A stretch of DNA of 20,802 bases, from contig JANOQM010000028.1 of the NCBI GenBank assembly GCA_031422295.1, positions 1-20,802 of the forward strand, in the 5' to 3' direction. How positions within the stretch are numbered: the first letter of the stretch is position 1; every line of letters begins with the position of its first letter. The DNA comes from JANOMH01 sp031422295 (GTDB lineage Bacteria; Pseudomonadota; Alphaproteobacteria; Rhodobacterales; Rhodobacteraceae). Positions 15,025-20,802 of this stretch are shown in pieces. A program made the position numbers and the translations under genes. Below the pieces are notes generated by a model. It was not told the DNA's origin, searched no databases, and was given only the letters and a program-made list of their open reading frames with translations.

Positions 15025-16671
15025 ATGACTGACGGATTGTCGATTGTTTGGGATTCTCCGGACGTTTTCAGTGCCTTCACAAGCACGCCAATGATAGTCG
15101 GCGCGGTATCCTCTGGGAAGGGTTCGATGCCCGTCGGGGTAACCGTCGACAATGACGACCGTTCCGTTGCAGCCGACTTCAAAGAATCCTTCGAAACTCT
15201 ATTCTCTAACTCACCTACTTTAAGAAATTTGGCGGGAAATTTCATAGCGAACAATCCGGGTTCAACCTTACAGGTTAGGATCGTAACAGGCGCAAATGAT
15301 GAGTCCGGGATTATTGGATTCGATGGGCATGAAATCATGTTGGTCGCTTCGGCCCAAACCAAATGGCTATATCGAAGTGAAGTTCCCATATCGATTCCTG
15401 GATCGGCTGGCTACCATCATGAGTTTACCTTGGTACACATCATCGGCCATGAGTTTGTGCATCTATTTACTGGCATGGAGGACACTCCAGAGTTCAACGC
15501 CATTGTAAATAGAGTCATATTTGAAGCCGATGGTAGTGCGCCGCGAGTAGATAACTATTATGATGTTGCTTCACCACCTGACCACTGCTTCCTCGCAGGC
15601 ACCCAAGTTTCGATGTGGGACGGCACCAAAAAGCCGATTGAACAGATTGAAGCCGGGGACATTGTTGTCTCCTATGACAAGAACGGCAATCTGAAGCCCG
15701 GTCGGGTCAAGCGGAACATGACCAACCGCGCCAAACAGATCCTCGATGTGCATGGGCTGATGGTGACGCCGGGCCATGCCACGCTCTGCGGCGATGGGCG
15801 CTTCAATGGGCAGCATGTGCCGATCCTTGATATTCTCCGGTCTGACGGCGCGCTCGTCCAGGAGGATGGTACCAAGATTCGCGTTGCGACAGGCTGCCCT
15901 CTGGGCACGATGGGGGACCGGATGATTACCGCCATCATCGGCGAGCAGCAGCCGGACGGGTTGGTTCGGATCGCCGAAGTTGGTCAAATCCGGGCAGGCA
16001 CCCGGTTCATCCGTGAAGACGGCGACGATGTCTCAGTCCTAGACATGATCCTCAAGAGCGGTGGTCGCCTGACCGAGGACGGCATGATCCAGACCAGCGC
16101 CAATGGCCCGAAGATGCCTTTCCGCTGGACCTTCACCTCCAGCCTGCCCAAGCCGGAAGACTACGTGCTTCAGCGCTCGGCCACCCACCTGCAGGATATC
16201 TACATGGCGAATGAATGGGAATCTGTCCGGCCATCCATGCCGATCCCGATGGGCGGTGAGGCTGGCGCGACACTCTCAAGGCATCCCGTCATCGTTGCCG
16301 CAACGCCGGTGAATGTACCGCTGGCCCTGCGCAACCGTCCTGATGCGCCGCAAATGAGCCGGAAGTATCGCCGGGCCGCTGAGGCGAAGGCCCAAAAAAA
16401 ACGGAAGTATGCTGCATTAGCCCGGTTGGATCGGCCCCCGGCACTCTGCCAAGGGCTGATCCATGTCACAACTCAAAGTCATTCCCCTTGTCGCGATGAC
16501 GGTGGGTATTCTGCTCCAACTCCTCGGCGTGATGGCGTTCCAACGCCCGCGCCTTTTCCCCATCGCCCCAATTTACGATTTGGCGAACAACTAAAAAGAA
16601 AGAGCCCCAATGAAAGGGCTCTTCTGGTAGTTTCTCAATTGATCCGCTCACAGACCCCGTCAATCACCTGA
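15025..16671 (+). CDS. HExxH metallopeptidase - Hint domain fusion protein (possible frameshift at the 3' end)
   Basis: The start at 15025 has GAGGTG about seven bases upstream; a TTG 15 bases earlier is less likely. Residues 1-180 form an AT-rich N-terminal domain with zinc-protease motif HEFVH (142-146) and nearby acidic candidates Glu152, Glu156 and Glu167. A Hint (hedgehog/intein) domain starts at Cys188 (HCFLAGTQV) and has the TPGH block with His251. Composition rises to core-like GC at the Hint. No signal peptide is seen. No HN at a domain end is found, so only N-terminal cleavage is expected. The final 90 or so residues look like out-of-frame reading after an A8 run at 16394-16401. Family exact match is unknown. 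Confidence 0.82.
   Translation: MTDGLSIVWDSPDVFSAFTSTPMIVGAVSSGKGSMPVGVTVDNDDRSVAADFKESFETLFSNSPTLRNLAGNFIANNPGSTLQVRIVTGANDESGIIGFDGHEIMLVASAQTKWLYRSEVPISIPGSAGYHHEFTLVHIIGHEFVHLFTGMEDTPEFNAIVNRVIFEADGSAPRVDNYYDVASPPDHCFLAGTQVSMWDGTKKPIEQIEAGDIVVSYDKNGNLKPGRVKRNMTNRAKQILDVHGLMVTPGHATLCGDGRFNGQHVPILDILRSDGALVQEDGTKIRVATGCPLGTMGDRMITAIIGEQQPDGLVRIAEVGQIRAGTRFIREDGDDVSVLDMILKSGGRLTEDGMIQTSANGPKMPFRWTFTSSLPKPEDYVLQRSATHLQDIYMANEWESVRPSMPIPMGGEAGATLSRHPVIVAATPVNVPLALRNRPDAPQMSRKYRRAAEAKAQKKRKYAALARLDRPPALCQGLIHVTTQSHSPCRDDGGYSAPTPRRDGVPTPAPFPHRPNLRFGEQLKRKSPNERALLVVSQLIRSQTPSIT
16394..16401 (+). other. A8 homopolymer, probable frameshift site in the Hint gene
   Basis: Eight A residues in the Hint gene follow RRAAEAKAQ. 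One A fewer would give K-N-G-S-M-L-H and a TAG at 16418-16420. With eight, translation continues 84 codons through proline-rich, unconserved sequence, through a terminator hairpin and into the opposing gene. I infer a one-base insertion, programmed slippage or a sequencing error. Confidence 0.5.
16463..16594 (+). CDS. small single-span membrane protein, 43 aa, hidden in another frame
   Basis: The frame encodes MSQLKVIPLVAMTVGILLQL, then LGVMAFQRPRLFPIAPIYDLANN. It has one obvious membrane helix (about residues 6-26). AAGGG lies about seven bases before the ATG, and the TAA is five bases before the terminator stem, which is exactly where a gene should end. It overlaps the aberrant 3' extension of the Hint reading frame in a different frame. 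No family is recognised. It could be a lysis- or export-helper peptide, but this is not shown. Confidence 0.5.
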   Translation: MSQLKVIPLVAMTVGILLQLLGVMAFQRPRLFPIAPIYDLANN

Positions 16672-16827
16672 TGCAACTGGCGTGTTACGTTCGGGTTTTC
16701 CGCCACCCTGCCACTCAGAGCGAAAGTCGCTGCGTTGAACAGTCGCCACGGGGTCTTATCACCCCAGTCATGTGGCGGCTCTTCGTAAGCTTTGAGCACG
16801 TCACCGATACGGGTCAGGTTGATGATG
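16591..16827. repeat. direct duplication, copy 2
   Basis: This is the counterpart of 14077-14310: same terminator, same orientation and the same 63 final codons. Here the leftward gene continues intact to 17351, so this is presumably the parental copy. Confidence 0.75.
16599..16624. terminator. bidirectional rho-independent terminator, copy 2
   Basis: AAGAGCCC pairs with GGGCTCTT around a short loop, the second copy of the structure at 14080-14106. It should end the rightward cassette 1 transcript and the leftward DUF932-like operon. It lies inside the extended reading frame of the Hint gene, which argues against that extension being natural. Confidence 0.75.
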
Positions 16828-17351
16828 CCGCGCCGATACATCATCATAATCCCCTGATCGGCCAACTCGTCGTGTAGAGGCAAAGCCTTGTACCGCTCAA
16901 ACGTCAGGGCTTGGGCTTTCCGGGCCTCCCCTAATGGTTCGATCACTTCGGCCACCAATCCCGGTAAATCCCTTTTGGCATTAGCCGTGTGTTTGCGCTT
17001 GATGACGTGATCAGCATTGAAGGCCAAGTTGTCGCAGACAAAGACGCGGGAACCGATTGCGATGCCAATCGGGAACTGCTTTTTGTGGCTGTTGCGCAGC
17101 CCGACCATGTCTGTGTAGTCGCCATAGAGTGACCGCAGGGACAGGACGCCAAAATAGTTCAGGCCGTCTGGTGTTGTCGCGTGGTGTTCTTCAAGCAATT
17201 CGTGCCCAAAGAACCCCAGCGAATACTTGACCATATCCACTATCGCGTGATGGGGAATGGGGACGTGGCTATTCGTGGCCGCTGGCACCGGTAAGGTGCG
17301 CAGATTGGCATAGGCGATGGGTTCACCGCCTGTATGCAGCATGAGGGTCAT
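16635..17351 (-). CDS. DUF932-like mobile-element protein
   Basis: This 238-residue protein contains MVGLRNSHKKQFPIGIAIGS, RVFVCDNLAFNADHVIKRKH and later ALTFERYKALPLHDELADQG. The SH.....G....VFVCDNL.F...RKHT pattern resembles DUF932/plasmid-type proteins that accompany integrative elements. The biochemical role is unknown to me. AGGAG overlaps the stop of the preceding gene, so the pair forms a two-gene operon. The C-terminal 63 residues recur as a fragment at 14117-14308. The last 37 bases are overlapped antisense by the extended Hint reading frame. Confidence 0.72.
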   Translation of the reverse strand: MTLMLHTGGEPIAYANLRTLPVPAATNSHVPIPHHAIVDMVKYSLGFFGHELLEEHHATTPDGLNYFGVLSLRSLYGDYTDMVGLRNSHKKQFPIGIAIGSRVFVCDNLAFNADHVIKRKHTANAKRDLPGLVAEVIEPLGEARKAQALTFERYKALPLHDELADQGIMMMYRRGIINLTRIGDVLKAYEEPPHDWGDKTPWRLFNAATFALSGRVAENPNVTRQLHQVIDGVCERIN

Positions 17352-17360
17352 GATGTTCTC

Positions 17361-17627
17361 CTAGAACAATGAAAGTTGACGGGATTCTTGGCAGTATTCC
17401 TGCCAGTCAGCGTGACGCGCGGCGTCATTCAGCCAATCGAGAACGAAGGCTTCGGGACTATCCCAAAGCGCCAGTTCGTCGGGATGGATGAAATGGGAGC
17501 GGTAGCCGGTTTCTGTCACCGGCAATCGTTCATTGGCATGCAGTTCTAGGTGGTCAAACGGACCACCGAAGCGCAGTTTGTGGTGCGAGAGGACAATTTC
17601 TATGCCCTCCCAGATCAGGATGGACAT
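17361..17627 (-). CDS. small unknown protein of the mobile-element operon
   Basis: The start is set at 17627, giving 88 residues, because GAGG lies six to nine bases ahead; an ATG at 17681 would add 18 residues without support. It reads MSILIWEGIEIVLSHHKLRF, then DHLELHANERLPVTETGYRS and a tail with SPEAFVLDWLNDAARHADW. It is acidic and His/Trp-rich, without signal peptide or membrane helix. Its stop lies nine bases before the DUF932-like start. It is probably an accessory protein of the element; no family is recognised. Confidence 0.65.
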   Translation of the reverse strand: MSILIWEGIEIVLSHHKLRFGGPFDHLELHANERLPVTETGYRSHFIHPDELALWDSPEAFVLDWLNDAARHADWQEYCQESRQLSLF

Positions 17628-18089
17628 AGCTGCCTCACATGGAAAAGAACTTCCATGAGGATGATAGCAGTTGACCATCAAAAGGGAGAAGACCGGGTAA
17701 AGTATTGGAAAGGGACGGAGAAATAAGTCGTGATTGCTGCAGTTAAGCTTGGCTGATCAAATAAATCGGCCCCTCAAGGTATTGCACTGACTATAAGCAA
17801 AAACTCTGTCCATTTTAACTTACAGCGAAAACTGTAAATCGACATTGACAGCTTGCAGTTGATCCGATGATCTCGGGTAAGTGATTCTGGGTGTGTTTTG
17901 GGGGCTTTGGTAGTGGCTGGAGAGAATAGTCTCGCGGGCCGTTGCAGGTGCGGCGGTGGTGATTTTCGTAGTGTTCCGGGTCTGGTCACGCCTTCGAAAG
18001 GCGGCACGTCAGCGGAACTGCTGCCAAGTCTTTCATCTCGGTTTCATAATACCAAAGTCGCACCGGTCAGAGCGGGCTTTGGCCCGACC
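17628..18089. other. intergenic stretch without a supported gene
   Basis: About 460 bases lie between the leftward operon and the calcium-binding fragment. The left half is AT-rich and probably holds the promoter of the leftward operon. The right half, from about 17898, is open in the frame of the following fragment, but its translation shows no family similarity and no binding site. I see no RNA or clear repeat here. Confidence 0.4.
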
Positions 18090-18491
18090 ATGCAACTTCT
18101 TGTGCCAGACCTCGACGGCATTGGCGTACTGATCACCGGTCTGACCCGCTCGAAGGTGTGTATGGAGGGGGAGGAAGCGCTTAAGCATGGTACTGCTTGG
18201 GCGGGGGCCGGGGATGGGGTGTTGTTTTATGACACCGACGAGGACAATGCGATTTCCGACATCCGCGAATATGTCTTCACCGAATGGGGTGCGCGGCGAT
18301 CCAGAAACGGTCTGGGGGACCGTTTCCGCCAGCGCACGCGCAGAACGCCGGGGACGGCCAAGGACGACCTTGCCGCCCTGCGCTCGCGGTTCGACACCGA
18401 TAGCAATGGGAAGCTGATGGGCGGAGATGGCGGGCTTCAAGTGATGGTCACACGGACCAATGGTGCTCTGGCGGAAACAGAAGCTATTTAA
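18090..18491 (+). pseudogene. decayed fragment of a large calcium-binding (RTX/EF-hand type) secreted protein
   Basis: The 133 codons read MQLLVPDLDGIGVLITGLTR, then TAWAGAGDGVLFYD, DTDEDNAISDIREYVFTEW, then DDLAALRSRFDTDSNGKL. This matches a segment usually found deep in very large Rhodobacteraceae calcium-binding proteins (LDLDGDGVEI ... TAWAGAGDGVLFYDADGDG ... EYVFTEWDP). The head lacks a signal, loops are altered (DLDGIG for DLDGDG), and 66 bases interrupt the conserved block at 18288-18353. It is likely a relic of a gene similar to the one starting at 19117. Confidence 0.7.
18288..18353 (+). repeat. 66-base in-frame insertion with central palindrome
   Basis: In relatives the sequence runs EYVFTEW-DP-TAKDDLAALRSRF. 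Here 22 codons (GARRSRNGLGDRFRQRTRRTPG) stand in place of the two. At the centre, GAAACGGTC (18304-18312) and GACCGTTTC (18318-18326) form a perfect nine-pair stem with a five-base loop. The arginine-rich content and palindrome resemble small palindromic elements inserted in reading frames. The comparison with relatives is from memory. Confidence 0.45.
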
Positions 18492-18598
18492 ATTACCTAC
18501 CTGACGCATGATGCACATCCGTTCTGTAGCCTTCGCCTATGTGCCGCCCAATTCAATAAATTTCTCAATTTGGATTTCTGTGGAAGTGGAGTACGAAA

Positions 18599-19120
18599 AT
18601 GAAGCATACGTACAAAAACTCGATTTGTATTGGCTTGGGGTTTCTAGCTTTGACATCGGGAAAAGTCATTGCTGATGAGTTGCATTCAATAACACTGATC
18701 CCGTCTCCCAGCCTCCAAACTGAATTGAATTTCCAACTCGAAATAGAGGAGGTCCCACAGAATTCCTTAGGGCTAAGGTTCAATATTAGATTTGTGAGAA
18801 TTGAGGGGATTTCCGTTAGCGCTCTAAAATTGCAGTATGGATGCTCCTTGGGGGTTGTTGTTTGCGAATTGGCATACTTAGGCGATAATTCATTTTCTCC
18901 AACCATGATATTCATTTCTGATAGAATCGCCCAGACTGCTGACATATGTGATATTGATTTTGTATTTACCTATCCCGCGTACTCCTACCTTATGCGTTTT
19001 GATTGGAGTTTGCCAGATCCTGGCATAGAATATTACGACGACCAAAGACTACCGCCCGACTTCACTGGTATCGAAGAATGGGTTTTGATGAAATCGGACT
19101 GCGTGGAGAATCAGCAATGA
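18599..19120 (+). CDS. Sec-exported unknown protein, candidate periplasmic immunity protein of cassette 2
   Basis: This 173-residue protein has a signal peptide: MKHTYKNS, hydrophobic ICIGLGFLALTSG, and cleavage predicted after Ala25 (VIA|DE). The mature part carries four cysteines (82, 89, 117, 168), which fits disulfides in the periplasm. It is AT-rich like the N-terminal part of the next gene. GGAAG lies about 15 bases upstream of the ATG. Its TGA overlaps the next ATG as ATGA, so the two are translationally coupled. No family is recognised. Being periplasmic and coupled to a probable cell-wall hydrolase, it may protect the producer; this is inference. Confidence 0.75.
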   Translation: MKHTYKNSICIGLGFLALTSGKVIADELHSITLIPSPSLQTELNFQLEIEEVPQNSLGLRFNIRFVRIEGISVSALKLQYGCSLGVVVCELAYLGDNSFSPTMIFISDRIAQTADICDIDFVFTYPAYSYLMRFDWSLPDPGIEYYDDQRLPPDFTGIEEWVLMKSDCVENQQ

Positions 19121-20802
19121 GCGTTACTGGAATATATATCGGGTCTGACGAACGAGACGCACTTGCTCGATTGGCTTACGCGGAGGCGAGAACAATTGAC
19201 ACCAGTAGCTCAAGGCTTCAATACGGCTCTGTCGTAGATGCTGTGATAAATAGGGCTTCTGCAAATAGTGATAAATTTGGTTTTGGAATCCTCGGAGTGA
19301 TCGATCAGCCGTTTCAATTTGAGCCGGTCGGCGATACATGGCGGGATTTGCCTTCCGCACCGATTGAGGTGGTTAGAATAGTCAATAACCATATAGATCT
19401 CAGGTTAGCCGGTGCGCCGTCGTTAGTCGGGCCAGGGACTCACTACCTTAATCCTACCGTTGATCGCGATGATGTAAGGGCGGCTTGGGAGGAATGGGCC
19501 AAGGACATGAATTGGGCAATGGTAGTAGGCCCCGACGTTTTTGATGTCGATGGTAATCTACTTTCGAATGTGAGTGCGCATTTGTTTGGTGTTCCGCAAT
19601 ACGGACCGAAACCGGATCTATATATGCTTATTTCGGGTGCCCAACCCGCACTACTCCAGTTCCCTGGAGGTATGCCACCCGGATACCCACCATTATGGTC
19701 TTTGCGGCCACTAGCTCGTATTGATGAAACTTTCGATGGCCCTCAGCCACTGTATCGACCCGACGAATGCTTCCCCGCCCTCACCCCGATCCAAACCTCC
19801 CTGACGACCTCAATCCCCATCGCCGCCCTTCTCCCCGGCGACATCGTCCTCGCCTTCGACCCCACCGCTGACCTTGGCCGTGGGGCACTTGTCCCCCGCC
19901 GCATCACCCGTCTGTACCGCAACACCACCACCGAATGGATCAAACTGAACTGGCTGGAGGACGGCCAGCCCAAGGAACTCATCACCACCCCCGGCCACCA
20001 TTTCCTCAACGATCTAGGGCAGTTCCCGACCATTGCCGACATGCTCCGCAATGGCCAGACAACGGTCGTTCTGGCGGACGGCAGCCTGACGGACGTTACC
20101 GCCACCCGGATCAGCTATGCCACCGACACCGCCCACCTGTTCGACCGCGCCCTCAGCTTTGCCGCCACCGGCAACGCGGCGGCGCAGGCGGTGGAGCTGG
20201 ACTGCTGGCAGACCTATAACTTCGAAGTCGAGGACCTGCACACCTATGTCGCGGGCGGGGTCCGGGTGCATAATGAGTCCGGAATTCTCGGTCGGGTTGG
20301 CAATGCGATTGACACTGAAATTGATGGGGCATTGGGATTTACCCAAGGGTCGTTCGGCGATATCGTCACGGACGTTCTGACTGCGCCCTTTCATATCGTC
20401 GGAGAAATTCTGACGGCGATCTTTCCGGGGAACCATGAAGGCAAAGGCGGTATTCGCGGCACCGGACTGACGATGGTCGATTTTGGTGACGATGGTGACC
20501 GGACCAACGACTATTTCATTGACCAATACGGAAACAAATTCTGGACGACAGGCGACGCCTTGGACCGGTCTCCCGCGCAAGAGGAGCAGGCGAACAGCAA
20601 TCTGGCGTTTTGGCAGGGCCTGTTTGGGCAAGGCAGCGCGTCATCTGCTGGCGGGAATGCTGCCGCCGGTCAGGGGGCCGGGGGTGCCAGTGGCAATTCG
20701 GGGTCGGGGTCTTTGGGGACTGGTGGCCCGAAAGGGACGCAGAACGGAAATGCGTCGAATGTGAACATCTCGACCAACAACAACCAGACGCATGACGGGC
20801 CA
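19117..20802 (+). CDS. SleB-like cell-wall hydrolase - Hint domain protein, 3' end beyond the window
   Basis: The frame is open from the ATG at 19117 to the window end (562 codons). The N-terminal domain (about 10-160) resembles SleB/hydrolase-2 peptidoglycan hydrolases: LARLAYAEAR with candidate catalytic Glu23, then GSVVDAVINRAS, VIDQPFQFEPV and THYLNPTV. A Hint domain starts at Cys218 (DECFPALTPIQT), has TPGH (291-294) and ends VAGGVRVHN (His385-Asn386). After it come a hydrophobic segment, then a Gly/Ser/Asn-rich linker. GC content rises sharply at about 19750, just before Cys218. There is no N-terminal signal, so export needs a C-terminal signal or dedicated system. The stop is not seen. 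Confidence 0.8.
   Translation, partial: MSVTGIYIGSDERDALARLAYAEARTIDTSSSRLQYGSVVDAVINRASANSDKFGFGILGVIDQPFQFEPVGDTWRDLPSAPIEVVRIVNNHIDLRLAGAPSLVGPGTHYLNPTVDRDDVRAAWEEWAKDMNWAMVVGPDVFDVDGNLLSNVSAHLFGVPQYGPKPDLYMLISGAQPALLQFPGGMPPGYPPLWSLRPLARIDETFDGPQPLYRPDECFPALTPIQTSLTTSIPIAALLPGDIVLAFDPTADLGRGALVPRRITRLYRNTTTEWIKLNWLEDGQPKELITTPGHHFLNDLGQFPTIADMLRNGQTTVVLADGSLTDVTATRISYATDTAHLFDRALSFAATGNAAAQAVELDCWQTYNFEVEDLHTYVAGGVRVHNESGILGRVGNAIDTEIDGALGFTQGSFGDIVTDVLTAPFHIVGEILTAIFPGNHEGKGGIRGTGLTMVDFGDDGDRTNDYFIDQYGNKFWTTGDALDRSPAQEEQANSNLAFWQGLFGQGSASSAGGNAAAGQGAGGASGNSGSGSLGTGGPKGTQNGNASNVNISTNNNQTHDGP

Noticed and set aside
20014..20631. 205-codon minus-strand frame at the right end
   Set aside because: It is antisense to the Hint domain whose CF..T, TPGH and HN motifs fix the plus-strand frame.
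1..20802. CRISPR array or insertion sequence
   Set aside because: No regularly spaced short repeats with unique spacers and no transposase or terminal inverted repeats were seen on reading; the only repeats are those listed.

Overview
The window looks like chromosomal DNA of a GC-rich alphaproteobacterium, most likely Rhodobacteraceae (Rhodobacterales). This rests on the nrdR-ribD / ribE-ribBA-ribH-nusB arrangement, the MmcB and DUF6324-like neighbours, a tRNA-His acceptor end without an encoded G-1, and Hint-domain secreted proteins. It splits into a core left part (about 1-12450) and an accessory right part (about 12450-20802).

Core part. A YefM-YoeB toxin-antitoxin pair (211-719) is followed by a convergent small monooxygenase-like gene. 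nrdR and ribD then overlap by ATGA. Three opposite-strand capsule genes (kpsS, a kpsD/wza-like outer-membrane lipoprotein, kpsC; 7487 down to 2756) separate ribD from the rest of the riboflavin cluster. That cluster continues as ribE, an unknown conserved gene, ribB fused to a degenerate RibA domain, ribH and nusB, mostly with stop/start overlaps. Between nusB and mmcB lies a roughly 360-base stretch holding a long rod-like RNA fold (possible 6S RNA). A 51-codon membrane-peptide gene follows on the minus strand. mmcB and a DUF6324-like gene converge.

Accessory part. At 12453 a tRNA-His gene is cut just after its anticodon. The next base begins a mobile island: candidate integrase arm sites, an intact tyrosine recombinase, an AlpA-like regulator, and then gene debris and cassettes. 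The island has lower and uneven GC, fragments, and duplicated segments. It runs off the right edge, where the lost 3' half of the tRNA should be sought.

The most interesting content is two cassettes with the same plan: a small AT-rich gene, then a protein with an N-terminal enzyme domain followed by a self-processing Hint (hedgehog/intein) domain. Cassette 1 (14651-16671) has a cytosolic-looking 120-aa partner and an HExxH metallopeptidase-Hint protein. Cassette 2 (18599 to the window end) has a Sec-exported 173-aa partner overlapping by ATGA an open reading frame of at least 562 codons, with a SleB-like cell-wall-hydrolase domain, Hint, and a Gly/Ser/Asn-rich tail. The partners' predicted locations match where each enzyme would do damage, so I read them as effector-immunity pairs. 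In both proteins base composition changes at the Hint cysteine, which suggests that different effector/immunity modules have been swapped in front of Hint scaffolds. Cassette 1 is bracketed by a direct duplication (terminator plus 3' end of a DUF932-like gene). Between the cassettes are a two-gene mobile-element operon and a decayed calcium-binding fragment with an in-frame palindromic insertion.
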